Shown piece after piece: positions 24,582 through 34,234 of a stretch of DNA of 51,484 nucleotides. The notes below the pieces were generated by a model. That model saw only the letters and a list, made by a program, of their open reading frames with translations, ran no database searches and was not told where the DNA came from. Position numbers and translations under genes: made by a program. Location of the stretch: the NCBI RefSeq assembly GCF_005930475.1, contig NZ_SJEW01000033.1, positions 1 to 51,484 of the forward strand, in the 5' to 3' direction. How positions within the stretch are numbered: the first letter of the stretch is position 1; each line of letters starts with the position of its first letter. The DNA comes from Modestobacter altitudinis (lineage in GTDB: Bacteria > Actinomycetota > Actinomycetes > Mycobacteriales > Geodermatophilaceae).

Positions 24582-25508
24582 TCAGTCGGCCGGGGCGGGC
24601 TGCGGCGCGTGCGGCGGACGCAGGTCGTCGGGGACCAGCTCGACCAGCTCGTCGGGCAGCAGCGGCAGGTCCAGCAGGGACAGCTTCACCCGGCTGCGGT
24701 CGGCGGCCCGGGAGTCGGTGATGCGGACCAGCAGCCCGGCGTCGGGGCGGGTCGTCACCTCCACCACGTCACCGACCGCGCACTCGCCGGACCAGACGCC
24801 GTCGATCTCCATCGCCGGCCGCCCGCCGGTGATCTCCAGGGACAGCGGCTCGGCCGGCCCGACCATGACCGTGCGGCTGATCCCGCTCATCGGCGCCGAC
24901 GGGGTGACCAGCACGCCCTCCGCGCCGGGGCTCATCACCGGCCCGCCGGCGGCGTAGTTGTAGGCCGTCGAGCCCATCGGGCTGGACACGATGAGGCTGT
25001 CGCAGCGGTACCGGCCGTACCGCCGTCCCGACACCGACAGCACGCCCTCCACCTGCCCCTGGCCGGGCACCCGGGCGAGCACGACGTCGTTGAAGGCGAC
25101 CGCCTCCCAGCCCGGCCCGCGGACGACCAGGCAGCTGCGCGGTTCGATCGTCGAGCGCCCCTCGGCCATCGCGGTCAGCGCCCCGTCCAGCTCCCGCGCC
25201 TCCACCTCGGTGAGGAAGCCCAGCCGGCCGAAGTTGACGCCCAGCACCGGCACCGGCTTGGCCGCCACCAGCCGCATCGCCCCGAGCAGGGTGCCGTCCC
25301 CGCCGAGCGCGATCAACCCGTCGACGCCGGTGGCGAGCTCCTCGACGTCGACCGGGGTCACGCCCTGCAGCCCGAGCCGCTCCACGTCGGCGGCGCCGGC
25401 GACCAGCTCGACGTCGTGGGTCGACGTCCACGCCACCACCTGGCCGACCGCCCCGCCGCAGTTGCGGACGGGGTGCAGCACCAGTCCGATCCGACTCCCG
25501 TCGTGCAC
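24582..25508 (-). CDS. nadK: NAD kinase
   Basis: 308 residues. It phosphorylates NAD to NADP in the cytosol. Family marks are the LIALGGDGTLLGAMRLVA loop (GGDGT, catalytic Asp), NFGRLGFLTEVE, the second nucleotide-binding stretch IVSSPMGSTAYNYAAGGPVM, and TPSAPMSGISRTVMVG. The N-terminus is shorter and the Pro-rich C-terminal tail somewhat longer than in typical members. The GTG start lies 3 nt after the stop of the upstream flavoprotein gene, so the two are co-transcribed, which suits a shared redox theme. Confidence 0.92.
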   Translation of the reverse strand: MHDGSRIGLVLHPVRNCGGAVGQVVAWTSTHDVELVAGAADVERLGLQGVTPVDVEELATGVDGLIALGGDGTLLGAMRLVAAKPVPVLGVNFGRLGFLTEVEARELDGALTAMAEGRSTIEPRSCLVVRGPGWEAVAFNDVVLARVPGQGQVEGVLSVSGRRYGRYRCDSLIVSSPMGSTAYNYAAGGPVMSPGAEGVLVTPSAPMSGISRTVMVGPAEPLSLEITGGRPAMEIDGVWSGECAVGDVVEVTTRPDAGLLVRITDSRAADRSRVKLSLLDLPLLPDELVELVPDDLRPPHAPQPAPAD

Positions 25509-25511
25509 CGG

Positions 25512-26933
25512 TCAGCCCCGCCAGGTCTCGAGCAGGCGCAGCCACACCTCGCTGATCGTCGGATAGGCGGGGACGGCGTGCCAGAGCCGGCTGATCGGCA
25601 CCTCGCCCACCACGGCGATGGTCGCCGAGTGCAGCAGCTCGGCCACGCCCGGGCCGATGAAGGTCACCCCGAGCAGCACCTCCCGGTCGGTGTCGACCAC
25701 GGCGATCGCCGTCCCGGTGTAGCCGTCGGCGAAGACGCTGGCACCGGCGATGCTGCCGATCGGGTACTCGACCACCCGGTGCGCCAGCCCCTGCTCCTCC
25801 GCCTGCGCGGCGGTCAGCCCGACCGCCGCCACCTGCGGGTCGGTGAAGACGACGCTGGGCGTGGCGCGCCGGTCGGCGGTGGCGACGGACGGCGACCAGT
25901 CGGCGAGGTCGACCTGCTCGCCGCGGGCGCGCGCCACGATGGCGTGCCCGGCCTGCCGGGCCTGGTACTTGCCCATGTGGGTGAGCAGCGCCCGACCGTT
26001 GACGTCGCCGACGCCGTACAGCCACGGCACGCCCGGCACCTGCAGCGACTCGTCGACCTCCAGGTAGCCGCCCGGCTCGAGGCCGACGGTCTCCAGGCCG
26101 ATGGCGTCGGAGTTCGCCGTCCGCCCCGTCGCGACCAGCACCTCGTCGCCGCGGACCTCCTCCTCGCCGCAGCCGAGCACCACCTCACCGCCCTCCCGCC
26201 GCGCGGAGTCCACCCTCGTGCCGAGCCGGACGTCGACGCCGAGCGCGCGCAGCGAGGCGGCGACCGCGTCGCCGGCGGCGGGCTCGAGGTCGGGCAGCAC
26301 CCGGTCGCCGTGCTGGAGCAGCGTCACCGAGGCGCCCAGCTGCTGCCAGGCGGTGGCCATCTCGCAGCCGACGTAGCCGCCGCCGAGCACCAGCAGCCGA
26401 CCCGGCGCCTCCTTGGCGCTGGTCGCCTCCCGGGGCGTCCAGGGCTGCACCTCGGCGAGACCGTCGACCGGGGGGACGGCGGCCCGGGAGCCGGTGCAGA
26501 CCGCGACCGCGTGCCGCGCGACCAGCACGAGCTCCGTGCCGTCGGGCTGGGCGACCACGACCCGCTTCTCCCCCGCCAGCCGGCCGTGCCCGCGGACCAG
26601 CGCGATGCCGGCCCCGTCGACCCAGCTCGCCTGCCCGGCGTCGTCCCAGTGGCTGGTGAAGTCATCGCGCCGGGCCAGTGTCGCGGCGACGTCCTGCTCG
26701 CCGGTGACCGCCTCCGCCGCACCCCGCACGGCGCGGGCCGCGGCGATCGCCTCGCTGCCCCGCAGCAGCGTCTTGCTGGGCATGCACGCCCAGTAGGAGC
26801 ACTCGCCGCCGACCAGTTCGCTCTCCACCAGGACGGCGGTCAGGCCGCCCCGGACGGCGATGTCGGCGACGTTTTCCCCGGTCGAACCGGCGCCCAGGAC
26901 GATGACGTCGTAGGTCTGCTCTCCGTCTGTCAC
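25512..26933 (-). CDS. dihydrolipoyl/mercuric reductase-like FAD disulfide oxidoreductase
   Basis: 473 residues from the GTG at 26933; an in-frame ATG at 26960 is possible. Class I pyridine nucleotide-disulfide oxidoreductase. The FAD-binding VIVLGAGSTGENVADIAVRG opens the chain. The redox pair is in GGECSYWACMPSKTLLRG (CX4C). The NAD(P) fold is LLVLGGGYVGCEMATAW, then GVGDVNGRALLTHMGKYQAR, then a dimerisation domain with VFTDPQVAAVGLT and HAVPAYPTISEVWLRLL. The C-terminal His-Pro/Glu pair is present only as HAVPAYPT..E, as in several uncharacterised members. The exact substrate is unclear. Confidence 0.88.
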   Translation of the reverse strand: MTDGEQTYDVIVLGAGSTGENVADIAVRGGLTAVLVESELVGGECSYWACMPSKTLLRGSEAIAAARAVRGAAEAVTGEQDVAATLARRDDFTSHWDDAGQASWVDGAGIALVRGHGRLAGEKRVVVAQPDGTELVLVARHAVAVCTGSRAAVPPVDGLAEVQPWTPREATSAKEAPGRLLVLGGGYVGCEMATAWQQLGASVTLLQHGDRVLPDLEPAAGDAVAASLRALGVDVRLGTRVDSARREGGEVVLGCGEEEVRGDEVLVATGRTANSDAIGLETVGLEPGGYLEVDESLQVPGVPWLYGVGDVNGRALLTHMGKYQARQAGHAIVARARGEQVDLADWSPSVATADRRATPSVVFTDPQVAAVGLTAAQAEEQGLAHRVVEYPIGSIAGASVFADGYTGTAIAVVDTDREVLLGVTFIGPGVAELLHSATIAVVGEVPISRLWHAVPAYPTISEVWLRLLETWRG

Positions 26934-26968
26934 CCGGTCATCCTGTCCGTTGTGCTCCACTGACCGCC

Positions 26969-27481
26969 ATGCCGGTCGATCCGGGCGGGTACGCCGCCGC
27001 CCTGCGCCAGTACGCCGCCGGGGTGGTGCTGCTGACCGTGCGCGACGACATCGACGACGTCGGGACGACGGTGACCTCGCTGATGAGCGTCTCGGCCGAC
27101 CCGCCGCTGGTCGCGATCGGGCTGGCCGCCGACGGCTACCCGGCCGAGGTGCTGCAGTCCGTCGGGGCCGGCGTGCTGAACGTGCTGGGCGCCGGGCAGG
27201 CGATCCTGGCCAGCCGGTTCTCCTCCGCGGGGCGGCCCTCGGCCCGGCACCTGCTCGAGTCGGTGCCCTGGCGGCGGGCGCCGGTCAGCGACGCGATCGC
27301 GCTCGACGGGGCGCTCGCGGCGCTGGACTGCCGGGTCTCCTCGGTGGTCGAGGCCGGCAGCCACGTGCTGGTGCTGCTGTCGGTCGAGTCGGTGCCGGTG
27401 CTCGCCGCCGAGGGCGACCCGCTGCTGCGGCTGCGCGGCCGCTGGACCGACGGAGCCGGCCACCCCCTCCGCCGTCCCTGA
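26969..27481 (+). CDS. flavin reductase domain protein
   Basis: 170 residues. The FMN-binding split-barrel family is visible as [57 protein letters not shown] and [20 protein letters not shown]. Such proteins reduce FMN with NAD(P)H for partner monooxygenases or act alone. Start ATG. It is divergent from the disulfide oxidoreductase gene, with only 35 bp between the starts. fbiC follows on the same strand behind a hairpin. Confidence 0.85.
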   Translation: MPVDPGGYAAALRQYAAGVVLLTVRDDIDDVGTTVTSLMSVSADPPLVAIGLAADGYPAEVLQSVGAGVLNVLGAGQAILASRFSSAGRPSARHLLESVPWRRAPVSDAIALDGALAALDCRVSSVVEAGSHVLVLLSVESVPVLAAEGDPLLRLRGRWTDGAGHPLRRP

Positions 27482-27489
27482 TGAACGAC

Positions 27490-27522
27490 CCCCGGACAAT
27501 GTTGGCCAACATGGCCCCGGGG
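27490..27522 (+). terminator. nested hairpin between flavin reductase and fbiC
   Basis: The central palindrome ATGTTGGCCAACAT (27499-27512) is flanked by CCCCGG and CCGGGG. It starts 9 nt after the stop codon and ends before the fbiC promoter box. It is a probable terminator, or a regulator site given the clean 14-bp core. Confidence 0.5.
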
Positions 27523-27560
27523 AACGCGGGCGTCACATCCCGGGGTTAGCGTCGGAGCCG

Positions 27561-30164
27561 ATGCCCGCCATGCCCGCTCCGTCCGAGTCCGCCCTGCGCC
27601 GCGCCCTGGTCCGCGCCGAACGAGGGGTGACGCTGGACGCCGTCGAGGCCGAGACGCTGCTGCACGCCCGCGGGCTGGCCGAGGGTGAGCCGCTGGACCG
27701 GCTGCTCATCGCCGCGTCCCGGGTGCGCGATGCCGGGCTGGCCTCGGCCGGGCGCCCCGGGGTGGTGACCTACAGCCGCAAGGTGTTCATCCCGCTGACC
27801 CACCTGTGCCGCGACCGCTGCCACTACTGCACCTTCGTGACGACGCCCGGCCAGTTGCGCGCGGAGGGCAAGGCCCCGTTCCTGTCGCCGGACGAGGTGC
27901 TGGAGATCGCCCGCGCCGGGGCGGCGCTGGGCTGCAAGGAGGCGCTGTTCACCCTCGGCGACCGGCCGGAGGACCGCTGGCCGGTCGCGGCGCAGTGGCT
28001 GGAGGCGCACGGCTTCGACTCCACGCTGGGCTACCTGCGGGCGATGGCGATCCGGGTGCTGGAGGAGACCGGCCTGCTCCCCCACCTCAACCCCGGCGTC
28101 CTGTCGTGGGAGGAGGTCCAGCGGCTCAAGCCGGTCACCGCCTCCATGGGGATGATGTTGGAGACCACGGCCACCCGGCTCTGGTCGCTGCCCGGCGGCC
28201 CGCACTTCGGCAGCCCGGACAAGGAGCCCGCGCTCCGGCTACGGGTGCTGGAGGACGCCGGCCGCTCCGCCGTCCCGTTCACCACCGGCGTGCTGCTGGG
28301 CATCGGCGAGGACTACGCCGAGCGGGTCGAGGCGATCGCCGCGATCAAGGCCTTGTCGCGCCGGCACGGGCACGTGCAGGAGGTGATCGTGCAGAACTTC
28401 CGGGCCAAGCCGCGCACCGCGATGGCCGCGCACGACGACCTCGGCCTGCAGGACTACGTGGCCGCCGTCGCGGTGAGCCGGCTGGTGCTCGGGCCGGCCG
28501 CGCGGGTGCAGGCGCCGCCGAACCTGAGCGACTCGACCGAGCTGGGCCTGCTGCTGCGTGCCGGCGTCGACGACTGGGGCGGGGTCTCACCGCTCACCCC
28601 GGACCACGTGAACCCCGAGCGGCCCTGGCCGAACATCGACGAGCTCGCCGCGCTGACCGCCGAGGCCGGCTTCACCCTGCGCGAGCGGCTGGCCGCCCAG
28701 CCCGGCTACGTGACCCAGCCCGAGCCGTGGCTGGACCCGCGGGTGCGCCCGCACGTGTCCGCCCTGGCCGGCCCCGACGGGCTGGCCGTGGAAGGCCGGC
28801 TGCCGGTCGGGCTGCCCTGGCAGGAGCCGGACGAGGCGTGGACGTCGACCGGCCGCACCGAGCTGCACGTGGAGGTCGACACCGTCGGGCGCACCGGCGA
28901 CCGGCGCAGCGACTTCGACGCCGTCTACGGCGACTGGGCGGAGCTCCGGGAGGCCACGACCTCGGCCCGCGACGGGCACTCCACCGCTCTTCGCCCCGGC
29001 GACCCGGCGGTGCACGCCGCGCTCCGGCACGCCGAGGCCGACCCCGCCGGGCTGTCCGATGCCGAGTACCTCGCGCTGCTGGGCGCCGACGGCGCCGACC
29101 TGGACGCGCTCGCGGCCCTGGCCGACGACGTCCGCCGGCAGGTCAACGGCGACGACGTCACCTACGTGGTGAACCGGAACATCAACTTCACCAACGTCTG
29201 CTACACCGGCTGCCGGTTCTGCGCGTTCGCCCAGCGGCGCACCGACGCCGACGCCTTCACCCTGTCGATGCAGCAGGTCGGTGACCGGGTCGACGAGGCG
29301 TGGGCCGGCGGGGCGACCGAGATCTGCATGCAGGGCGGCATCCACCCCGACCTGCCGGGCACCGCCTACCTGGACCTGGCACGGGAGGTGAAGGCCCGTC
29401 GTCCCGACATCCACCTGCACGCCTTCTCCCCGATGGAGGTCGTCAACGGCGCCGCCCGCACGGGGTTGTCCTACCGCGACTTCCTCACCGCCGCGAAGGA
29501 GGCCGGCGTCGACAGCCTGCCCGGCACGGCGGCGGAGATCCTGGACGACGACGTCCGCTGGGTGTTGACCAAGGGCAAGCTGCCCGCGGCGGCCTGGCTG
29601 GAGATCGTCCGCACCGCGCACCAGGTGGGCCTGCCGACGACGTCGACGATGATGTACGGCCACGTCGACACCCCCGCCCACTGGGTCGCCCACCTGCGCA
29701 CCCTCGCCGCGCTGCAGGACGAGACCGGTGGCTTCCGGGAGTTCGTGCTGCTGCCCTTCGTGCACCACAACGCCCCGATCTACCTGGCCGGCGTCGCCCG
29801 CCCCGGGCCCACCAACCGGGAGAACCGGGCGGTGCACGCGGTCGCCCGGCTGCTGCTGCACGGCCGGATCGACAACGTCCAGACCTCCTGGGTCAAGCTC
29901 GGCGACACCGGCACGCAGGCGATGCTGAACGGTGGCGCGAACGACCTGGGCGGCACGCTGATGGAGGAGACGATCAGCCGGATGGCGGGCTCGGGCAACG
30001 GGTCGCTGAAGACGATCGCCGAGCTCGAGGCGATGGCCGCCGGCATCGGCCGGCCCGCCCGGCAGCGGACGACGGAGTACGGCACGCCGAGCGCCGAGCG
30101 GATGGCCACCGCCCGCTCCGACGCGGGCCGGCGGGCGCTGACGCTCTCCATCACCCCGGTCTGA
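27561..30164 (+). CDS. fbiC: bifunctional FO synthase CofG/CofH (FbiC)
   Basis: 867 residues. It makes FO (7,8-didemethyl-8-hydroxy-5-deazariboflavin), the chromophore of coenzyme F420, from tyrosine and a pyrimidine precursor. Two radical-SAM halves are fused, as in actinobacteria. The CofG half has CRDRCHYC (Cys83, 87, 90). The CofH half has CYTGCRFC (Cys547, 551, 554), followed by [20 protein letters not shown], typical of CofH. TAGCGT at 27547-27552 lies 8 nt before the ATG and there is no ribosome-binding sequence, so the message may be leaderless. Other F420 genes are not in the window. Confidence 0.96.
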   Translation: MPAMPAPSESALRRALVRAERGVTLDAVEAETLLHARGLAEGEPLDRLLIAASRVRDAGLASAGRPGVVTYSRKVFIPLTHLCRDRCHYCTFVTTPGQLRAEGKAPFLSPDEVLEIARAGAALGCKEALFTLGDRPEDRWPVAAQWLEAHGFDSTLGYLRAMAIRVLEETGLLPHLNPGVLSWEEVQRLKPVTASMGMMLETTATRLWSLPGGPHFGSPDKEPALRLRVLEDAGRSAVPFTTGVLLGIGEDYAERVEAIAAIKALSRRHGHVQEVIVQNFRAKPRTAMAAHDDLGLQDYVAAVAVSRLVLGPAARVQAPPNLSDSTELGLLLRAGVDDWGGVSPLTPDHVNPERPWPNIDELAALTAEAGFTLRERLAAQPGYVTQPEPWLDPRVRPHVSALAGPDGLAVEGRLPVGLPWQEPDEAWTSTGRTELHVEVDTVGRTGDRRSDFDAVYGDWAELREATTSARDGHSTALRPGDPAVHAALRHAEADPAGLSDAEYLALLGADGADLDALAALADDVRRQVNGDDVTYVVNRNINFTNVCYTGCRFCAFAQRRTDADAFTLSMQQVGDRVDEAWAGGATEICMQGGIHPDLPGTAYLDLAREVKARRPDIHLHAFSPMEVVNGAARTGLSYRDFLTAAKEAGVDSLPGTAAEILDDDVRWVLTKGKLPAAAWLEIVRTAHQVGLPTTSTMMYGHVDTPAHWVAHLRTLAALQDETGGFREFVLLPFVHHNAPIYLAGVARPGPTNRENRAVHAVARLLLHGRIDNVQTSWVKLGDTGTQAMLNGGANDLGGTLMEETISRMAGSGNGSLKTIAELEAMAAGIGRPARQRTTEYGTPSAERMATARSDAGRRALTLSITPV

Positions 30165-30267
30165 GCGTCGGCCGGTGCGCCCCGCGCGTACTCCTCGGGT
30201 GCCTGGATACAGTGCGACGGTGTGAGGCGCGCCACTGCGCCTCCCCTGATGCAACAGGCAGGTCCTC

Positions 30268-31509
30268 ATGCTCTACGCCGCGTACGAACTCCAACGCCGT
30301 CTGACCTCACCGGCGGTGACGGTCTCCCGGAGGACCGCGCGGGTGCTGGACGCGCTGCCTGCGCCCCTCGTCGCGCCCGGCGTCCGGCACCTCCGGGCAG
30401 CCTGCGACATCGTCGCCCACGCCCGCCCGACGCACGACCGGCCGGCGTTCGGCATCGACTCCGTGCCGGTCGGCGGCCGGTCGGCGGAGGTCGTCGAGCA
30501 CCCGGAGACGAGGACGCCCTTCGCCACGCTCCTGCACTTCCGGAAGCCGTCGGTCACCGGCCAGCCCCGGGTGCTCGTCGTGGGACCCATGTCCGGGCAC
30601 TTCACCACGCTGATCCGGCCGGCCATCCGCACCCTGCTGTCCGACCACGACGTGTTCGTCCTGGACTGGCACAACGCCCGGGACGTCCCGGTCGAGGACG
30701 GCCGCTTCGGGCTGGACGAGTACATCGAGCACGTCATGGCCGCGCTCCGCCACCTCGGCCCCGACTGCCACGTCGTCGCCGTCTGCCAGCCCGCCGTACC
30801 GGTGCTCGCGGCCGTCGCACTGCTGGCCGCCGCCGGCGACGAGGCCCAGCCCCGCAGCCTGACCCTGATGGCCGGACCGGTCGACACCCGGGTGAACCCG
30901 AACCGGATCAACACGATGGCCGCGACCAAGCCGCTGTCGTCCTTCGAACGCCGGGTCATCGACACGGTGCCCGCCCGGTACGCCGGTGCCGGGCGCCGGG
31001 TGTACCCCGGCGTCGTCCAACTGACCGCGTTCATGTCGATGAACCCCAAGCGGCACCTGAGCGCCCATGCGCGTCTCTACCGCGACCTCGTGGCCGGCGA
31101 GACCGCACGAGCTGCCTCCACCCGCGCCTTCTACGACGAGTACGGCGCCGTGATGGACGTCCCTGCGGAGTTCTACCTCGAGACGGTCGGGCGCATCTTC
31201 CAGAGCAACGACCTCGCCACCGGGACGTTCACCTGGCGCGGGACGCCTGTCGACCCCGGGGCCATCTCCGGCACGGACCTGCTCACCGTCGAGGGCGCCA
31301 ACGACGACATCTGCTCCCCCGGGCAGACCGAGGCCGCCCACGACCTCTGCACCGGCATCCCGGCCGACCGCAGGCACCACCACCTGCAGCCGGGGGTGGG
31401 CCACTACGGCGTGTTCAGCGGCTCCCGCTGGGACGCGGAGGTCTACCCCGTGGTCCGTGACTTCATCGCCGGGGCAGGCGAGGCCCAGCCGATGGCCTCG
31501 CCGGCCTGA
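30268..31509 (+). CDS. intracellular poly(3-hydroxybutyrate) depolymerase (PhaZ-like)
   Basis: 413 residues, alpha/beta-hydrolase fold. Intracellular PHB depolymerases (PhaZa1 type) use a Cys nucleophile in CQP. Here it is VVAVCQPAVPVLAA. Supporting blocks are VLVVGPMSGHFTTLIRPAIR, VFVLDWHNARDVP, LTLMAGPVDTRVNPNRIN, LLTVEGANDDICSPGQTEAA (Asp) and HHLQPGVGHYGVFSGSRW (His). The N-terminus MLYAAYELQRR is typical. No PHB synthase or phasin gene is near. A -10-like TACAGT lies about 60 nt upstream of the start. Confidence 0.88.
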   Translation: MLYAAYELQRRLTSPAVTVSRRTARVLDALPAPLVAPGVRHLRAACDIVAHARPTHDRPAFGIDSVPVGGRSAEVVEHPETRTPFATLLHFRKPSVTGQPRVLVVGPMSGHFTTLIRPAIRTLLSDHDVFVLDWHNARDVPVEDGRFGLDEYIEHVMAALRHLGPDCHVVAVCQPAVPVLAAVALLAAAGDEAQPRSLTLMAGPVDTRVNPNRINTMAATKPLSSFERRVIDTVPARYAGAGRRVYPGVVQLTAFMSMNPKRHLSAHARLYRDLVAGETARAASTRAFYDEYGAVMDVPAEFYLETVGRIFQSNDLATGTFTWRGTPVDPGAISGTDLLTVEGANDDICSPGQTEAAHDLCTGIPADRRHHHLQPGVGHYGVFSGSRWDAEVYPVVRDFIAGAGEAQPMASPA

Positions 31510-31556
31510 CCGCCCGACGTCAGCCGCAGGGCGCCCACCCTCGAACTGATCTGACT

Positions 31557-31618
31557 CCGACGGTGTGCGCCGACGCGCAGTTCCGGTGCCCCGCCTGCGC
31601 GTCCGCGCACACCGTCGG
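31557..31618. terminator. long two-part hairpin between convergent genes
   Basis: Outer arms CCGACGGTGTGCGC and GCGCACACCGTCGG (14 bp) enclose, after a single C:C mismatch, inner arms GACGCGCAG and CTGCGCGTC (9 bp) with a 14-nt loop. It is a 24-position stem between phaZ and the opposing SnoaL gene, well placed to stop transcription from both sides. Confidence 0.75.
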
Positions 31619-31639
31619 TCCCCTGCCTCGGTGCCGCCC

Positions 31640-32053
31640 TCAGGCCCCCAGCACCGTCGCGAGCTGGCGGGTGTCCACGTACTGCTGGAACCTGATCACC
31701 TTCCCCTCCCGCAGGTCCCACACGTGCAGCGCCTGGGCGTCGAGGGGCCGACCGGTGGCCTGCGCCTTCGTGGCGCGGTAGCGGCACTGCACGATCACGG
31801 TGTCACCGTCGGTGAACCACCGGTCCCGCTGGACGTGGAACGCCTCGTAGGCCTCGGCGAGCGGGACGAAGACCTCGTCGACGACCTGCTGCGGTCCGAT
31901 CAGCGGTCGGCCCGGGTACCAGGGATGCCCCTCGGCCTCGTTCCACTCGATCTGGTCGTCCATCAGGGCGACCACGGCTGGCACGTCTCCTCGGTCGAAC
32001 GCCTCATAGGCGCCGTGCATGAGGGTGGCGTTGTCGGTGGCTGTACGCGTCAT
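31640..32053 (-). CDS. SnoaL/NTF2-like domain protein
   Basis: 137 residues, single NTF2-like cone. It shows TLMHGAYEAFDRGDVPAVVA, LMDDQIEWNEAEGHPWYPGR, IGPQQVVDEVFVPLAEAYEA and VWDLREGKVIRFQQYVDTRQ, the usual SnoaL-like order. Start ATG at 32053, with CAGGAGGCGTCC before it. The family includes small-molecule isomerases and hydrolases as well as non-enzymes, and no catalytic residues can be assigned with confidence. Confidence 0.83.
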   Translation of the reverse strand: MTRTATDNATLMHGAYEAFDRGDVPAVVALMDDQIEWNEAEGHPWYPGRPLIGPQQVVDEVFVPLAEAYEAFHVQRDRWFTDGDTVIVQCRYRATKAQATGRPLDAQALHVWDLREGKVIRFQQYVDTRQLATVLGA

Positions 32054-32193
32054 GGACGCCTCCTGAGCCCGTGAGGGGAGCCGAGCGTAGGCCGGTCGGC
32101 GCTCACCCTCAAGCTTGTTCGTGCCAGTCGACCCCGACTGTCCGCGCCGGTCCTGCGGCGGCATGATGCGCAGGTGGAGCCTGGGGGACGTCG

Positions 32194-34176
32194 GTGACTG
32201 CGCTCGACCCGGGCGGCCCCCTCGCCGCCGAGCAGGCCTGGCAGCGGTTGCGGCCGCAGCTGGCCGAGGAGGCGGTGGCCGCGCTGGGGCCGGCCGAGGC
32301 CGACGCCTTCCTGACCCGGGTCGACGTCGCGCTGGTCGACGTGCACGCCCCGTTGGTCGCGCTCTACGGCCAGCGGGGCGACCCCGAGGAGCTGCTGGCG
32401 CGCGCCCTGCGGCTGGTCCTCGCGGCCGCCGCCGAGCGGCCGGCGGAGCTGCGGGTGCTGGACCGGCGCCGGGAGATCGACCCGCACTGGTTCCAGCGCG
32501 AGCGCATGCAGGGCTACGTCTGCTACGTCGACCGGTTCTGCGGCACGCTCGGCCAGCTGCCCGCCCGGCTGGACCACCTCGCCGAGCTGGGCACCACCTA
32601 CCTGCACCTGATGCCGCTGCTGCGGCCGCGGGAGGGCGAGAACGACGGTGGCTACGCCGTGGCCGACCACCGGCAGGTCGACCCGCGGCTGGGCACGATG
32701 GCCGAGCTCGAGGCGGTCGCCGCAGCGCTGCGCCGCCACGACATGAGCCTGTGCATCGACCTGGTGCTCAACCACACCGCCGACGGGCACCCGTGGGCGA
32801 GGGCCTGGCTGGCCGGCGACCCGGCGTACGCCGGCTTCTACACCGCCTTCCCCGACCGCCGGCTGCCCGACGCCTACGAGGCGACCATCCCGGAGGTGTT
32901 CCCCGACCGCGCGCCCGGCTCGTTCAGCTGGGTGCCCGAGGCCTGCGGCGGGGCCGGCGGCTGGGTGTGGACGACCTTCTGGAGCTACCAGTGGGACCTG
33001 GACTATGCCAACCCCGAGGTCACGCTGGCGATGCTCGGCGAGATCACCTGGCTGGCCAACCGCGGGGTCGAGGTGTTCCGGATGGACGCCATCCCGTTCA
33101 TGTGGAAGCGGCTGGGCACCAACTGCCAGAACCAGCCCGAGGTCCACGACCTGGTGCAGCTGCTGCACGCGCTGGCCAGGATCGCCGCCCCGGCGGTCGT
33201 CTTCAAGGCCGAGGCGATCGTCGCACCGGAGGACCTGGTGCCCTACCTGGGCGCGCACGACCGCGAGCGGCCCGAGTGCGAGCTGGCCTATCACAACCAG
33301 TTGATGGTGCTGTTGTGGAGCAGCGTGGCTGCACAGGACGCCCGGCTGGCGATCGCCGCGCTGCGCCGGATGCGGCCGATCCCCACCGGCGCGACCTGGG
33401 TGACCTACGTGCGCGGGCACGACGACATCGGCTGGGCGGTCAGCGACACCGATGCCGCCGCCGTGGGTGCCGACGGCGATGCGCACCGGCGCTTCCTCAA
33501 CGACTTCTTCTCCGGTCGGTTCCCGCACTCCCCGGCCCGGGGGGCGCTGTTCCAGGAGAACCCGCTCACCGGCGACGCCCGGATCTCGGGGACGGCGGCG
33601 TCGCTGTGCGGCATCGAGTCCGCCCTGGAGAAGGAGGACGACGCAGCCCTGGACCGCGGGATCCGCCGGCTGCTGCTGATGTACTCGGTCGCCTTTTCCT
33701 TCGGCGGCATCCCGCTGCTCTACATGGGCGACGAGATCGGCATGCGCAACGACGCCGGCTACCTGGCCGACCCCGAGCGGGCCCCGGACAACCGGTGGAT
33801 GCACCGACCGCCGATGGACTGGACCGCGGTCGGACGCCGGCACGACCCGGGGACGCTGGAGGGCAGGGTGTTCACCGGGCTGCGGGAGATGGGCGAGGTG
33901 CGCCGCTCGCTCCCGGCCCTGCGCGGCGGCGGGGCGGAGCCCGCCGTCCTGACCGCGGGCAGCGACCGGGTGCTGGTCTGGCGGCGCAGGCACCCGCGCA
34001 GCGGTTCCTTCGTCGGCCTGGCCAACTTCTCCTCGATGCCGGCGGTCGTGGACGCCGACACCGTCACCGGCTTCGGCAGCTACGAGCTGGCGCTGAGCAG
34101 CGACGGCCCGCTCGAGGTGCGGGGGCGTGGCCTCGTCGTCCCCGGCCTCGGCTTCGGCTGGTACGCCGAACCCTGA
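32194..34176 (+). CDS. amylosucrase (GH13 alpha-glucan synthesis from sucrose)
   Basis: 660 residues. Amylosucrase transfers glucose from sucrose to alpha-1,4-glucan, releasing fructose. After an N-terminal helical domain (about 1-95), the GH13 barrel starts at YVCYVDRFCGTLGQL. Conserved regions are DLVLNHT (I), FRMDAIPF with nucleophile Asp298 (II), FKAEAIV with acid/base Glu340 (III) and GHDDIGW with Asp410 (IV). GENDGGYAV and SYQWDLDYANPEV are typical of the amylosucrase subfamily. There is no signal peptide, so it acts in the cytosol. The GTG at 32194 has GGGGGAC upstream. It stands alone between unrelated genes. Confidence 0.9.
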   Translation: MTALDPGGPLAAEQAWQRLRPQLAEEAVAALGPAEADAFLTRVDVALVDVHAPLVALYGQRGDPEELLARALRLVLAAAAERPAELRVLDRRREIDPHWFQRERMQGYVCYVDRFCGTLGQLPARLDHLAELGTTYLHLMPLLRPREGENDGGYAVADHRQVDPRLGTMAELEAVAAALRRHDMSLCIDLVLNHTADGHPWARAWLAGDPAYAGFYTAFPDRRLPDAYEATIPEVFPDRAPGSFSWVPEACGGAGGWVWTTFWSYQWDLDYANPEVTLAMLGEITWLANRGVEVFRMDAIPFMWKRLGTNCQNQPEVHDLVQLLHALARIAAPAVVFKAEAIVAPEDLVPYLGAHDRERPECELAYHNQLMVLLWSSVAAQDARLAIAALRRMRPIPTGATWVTYVRGHDDIGWAVSDTDAAAVGADGDAHRRFLNDFFSGRFPHSPARGALFQENPLTGDARISGTAASLCGIESALEKEDDAALDRGIRRLLLMYSVAFSFGGIPLLYMGDEIGMRNDAGYLADPERAPDNRWMHRPPMDWTAVGRRHDPGTLEGRVFTGLREMGEVRRSLPALRGGGAEPAVLTAGSDRVLVWRRRHPRSGSFVGLANFSSMPAVVDADTVTGFGSYELALSSDGPLEVRGRGLVVPGLGFGWYAEP

Positions 34177-34188
34177 GCCGGGTCCAGC

Positions 34189-34228
34189 CGGCCGGTGGAG
34201 GCGTGCGCGGTGCCGCCTCCACCGGCCG
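34189..34228. terminator. 14-bp hairpin between convergent genes
   Basis: The arms CGGCCGGTGGAGGC (34189-34202) and GCCTCCACCGGCCG (34215-34228) pair perfectly around a 12-nt loop, between the amylosucrase stop and the stop of the opposing SRPBCC gene. Confidence 0.7.
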
Positions 34229-34234
34229 TCGCGC

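Noticed and set aside
24582..27481. NAD kinase, disulfide reductase and flavin reductase as a single new redox operon
   Set aside because: The flavin reductase is on the other strand. Only the first two are co-directional, and each belongs to a known family.
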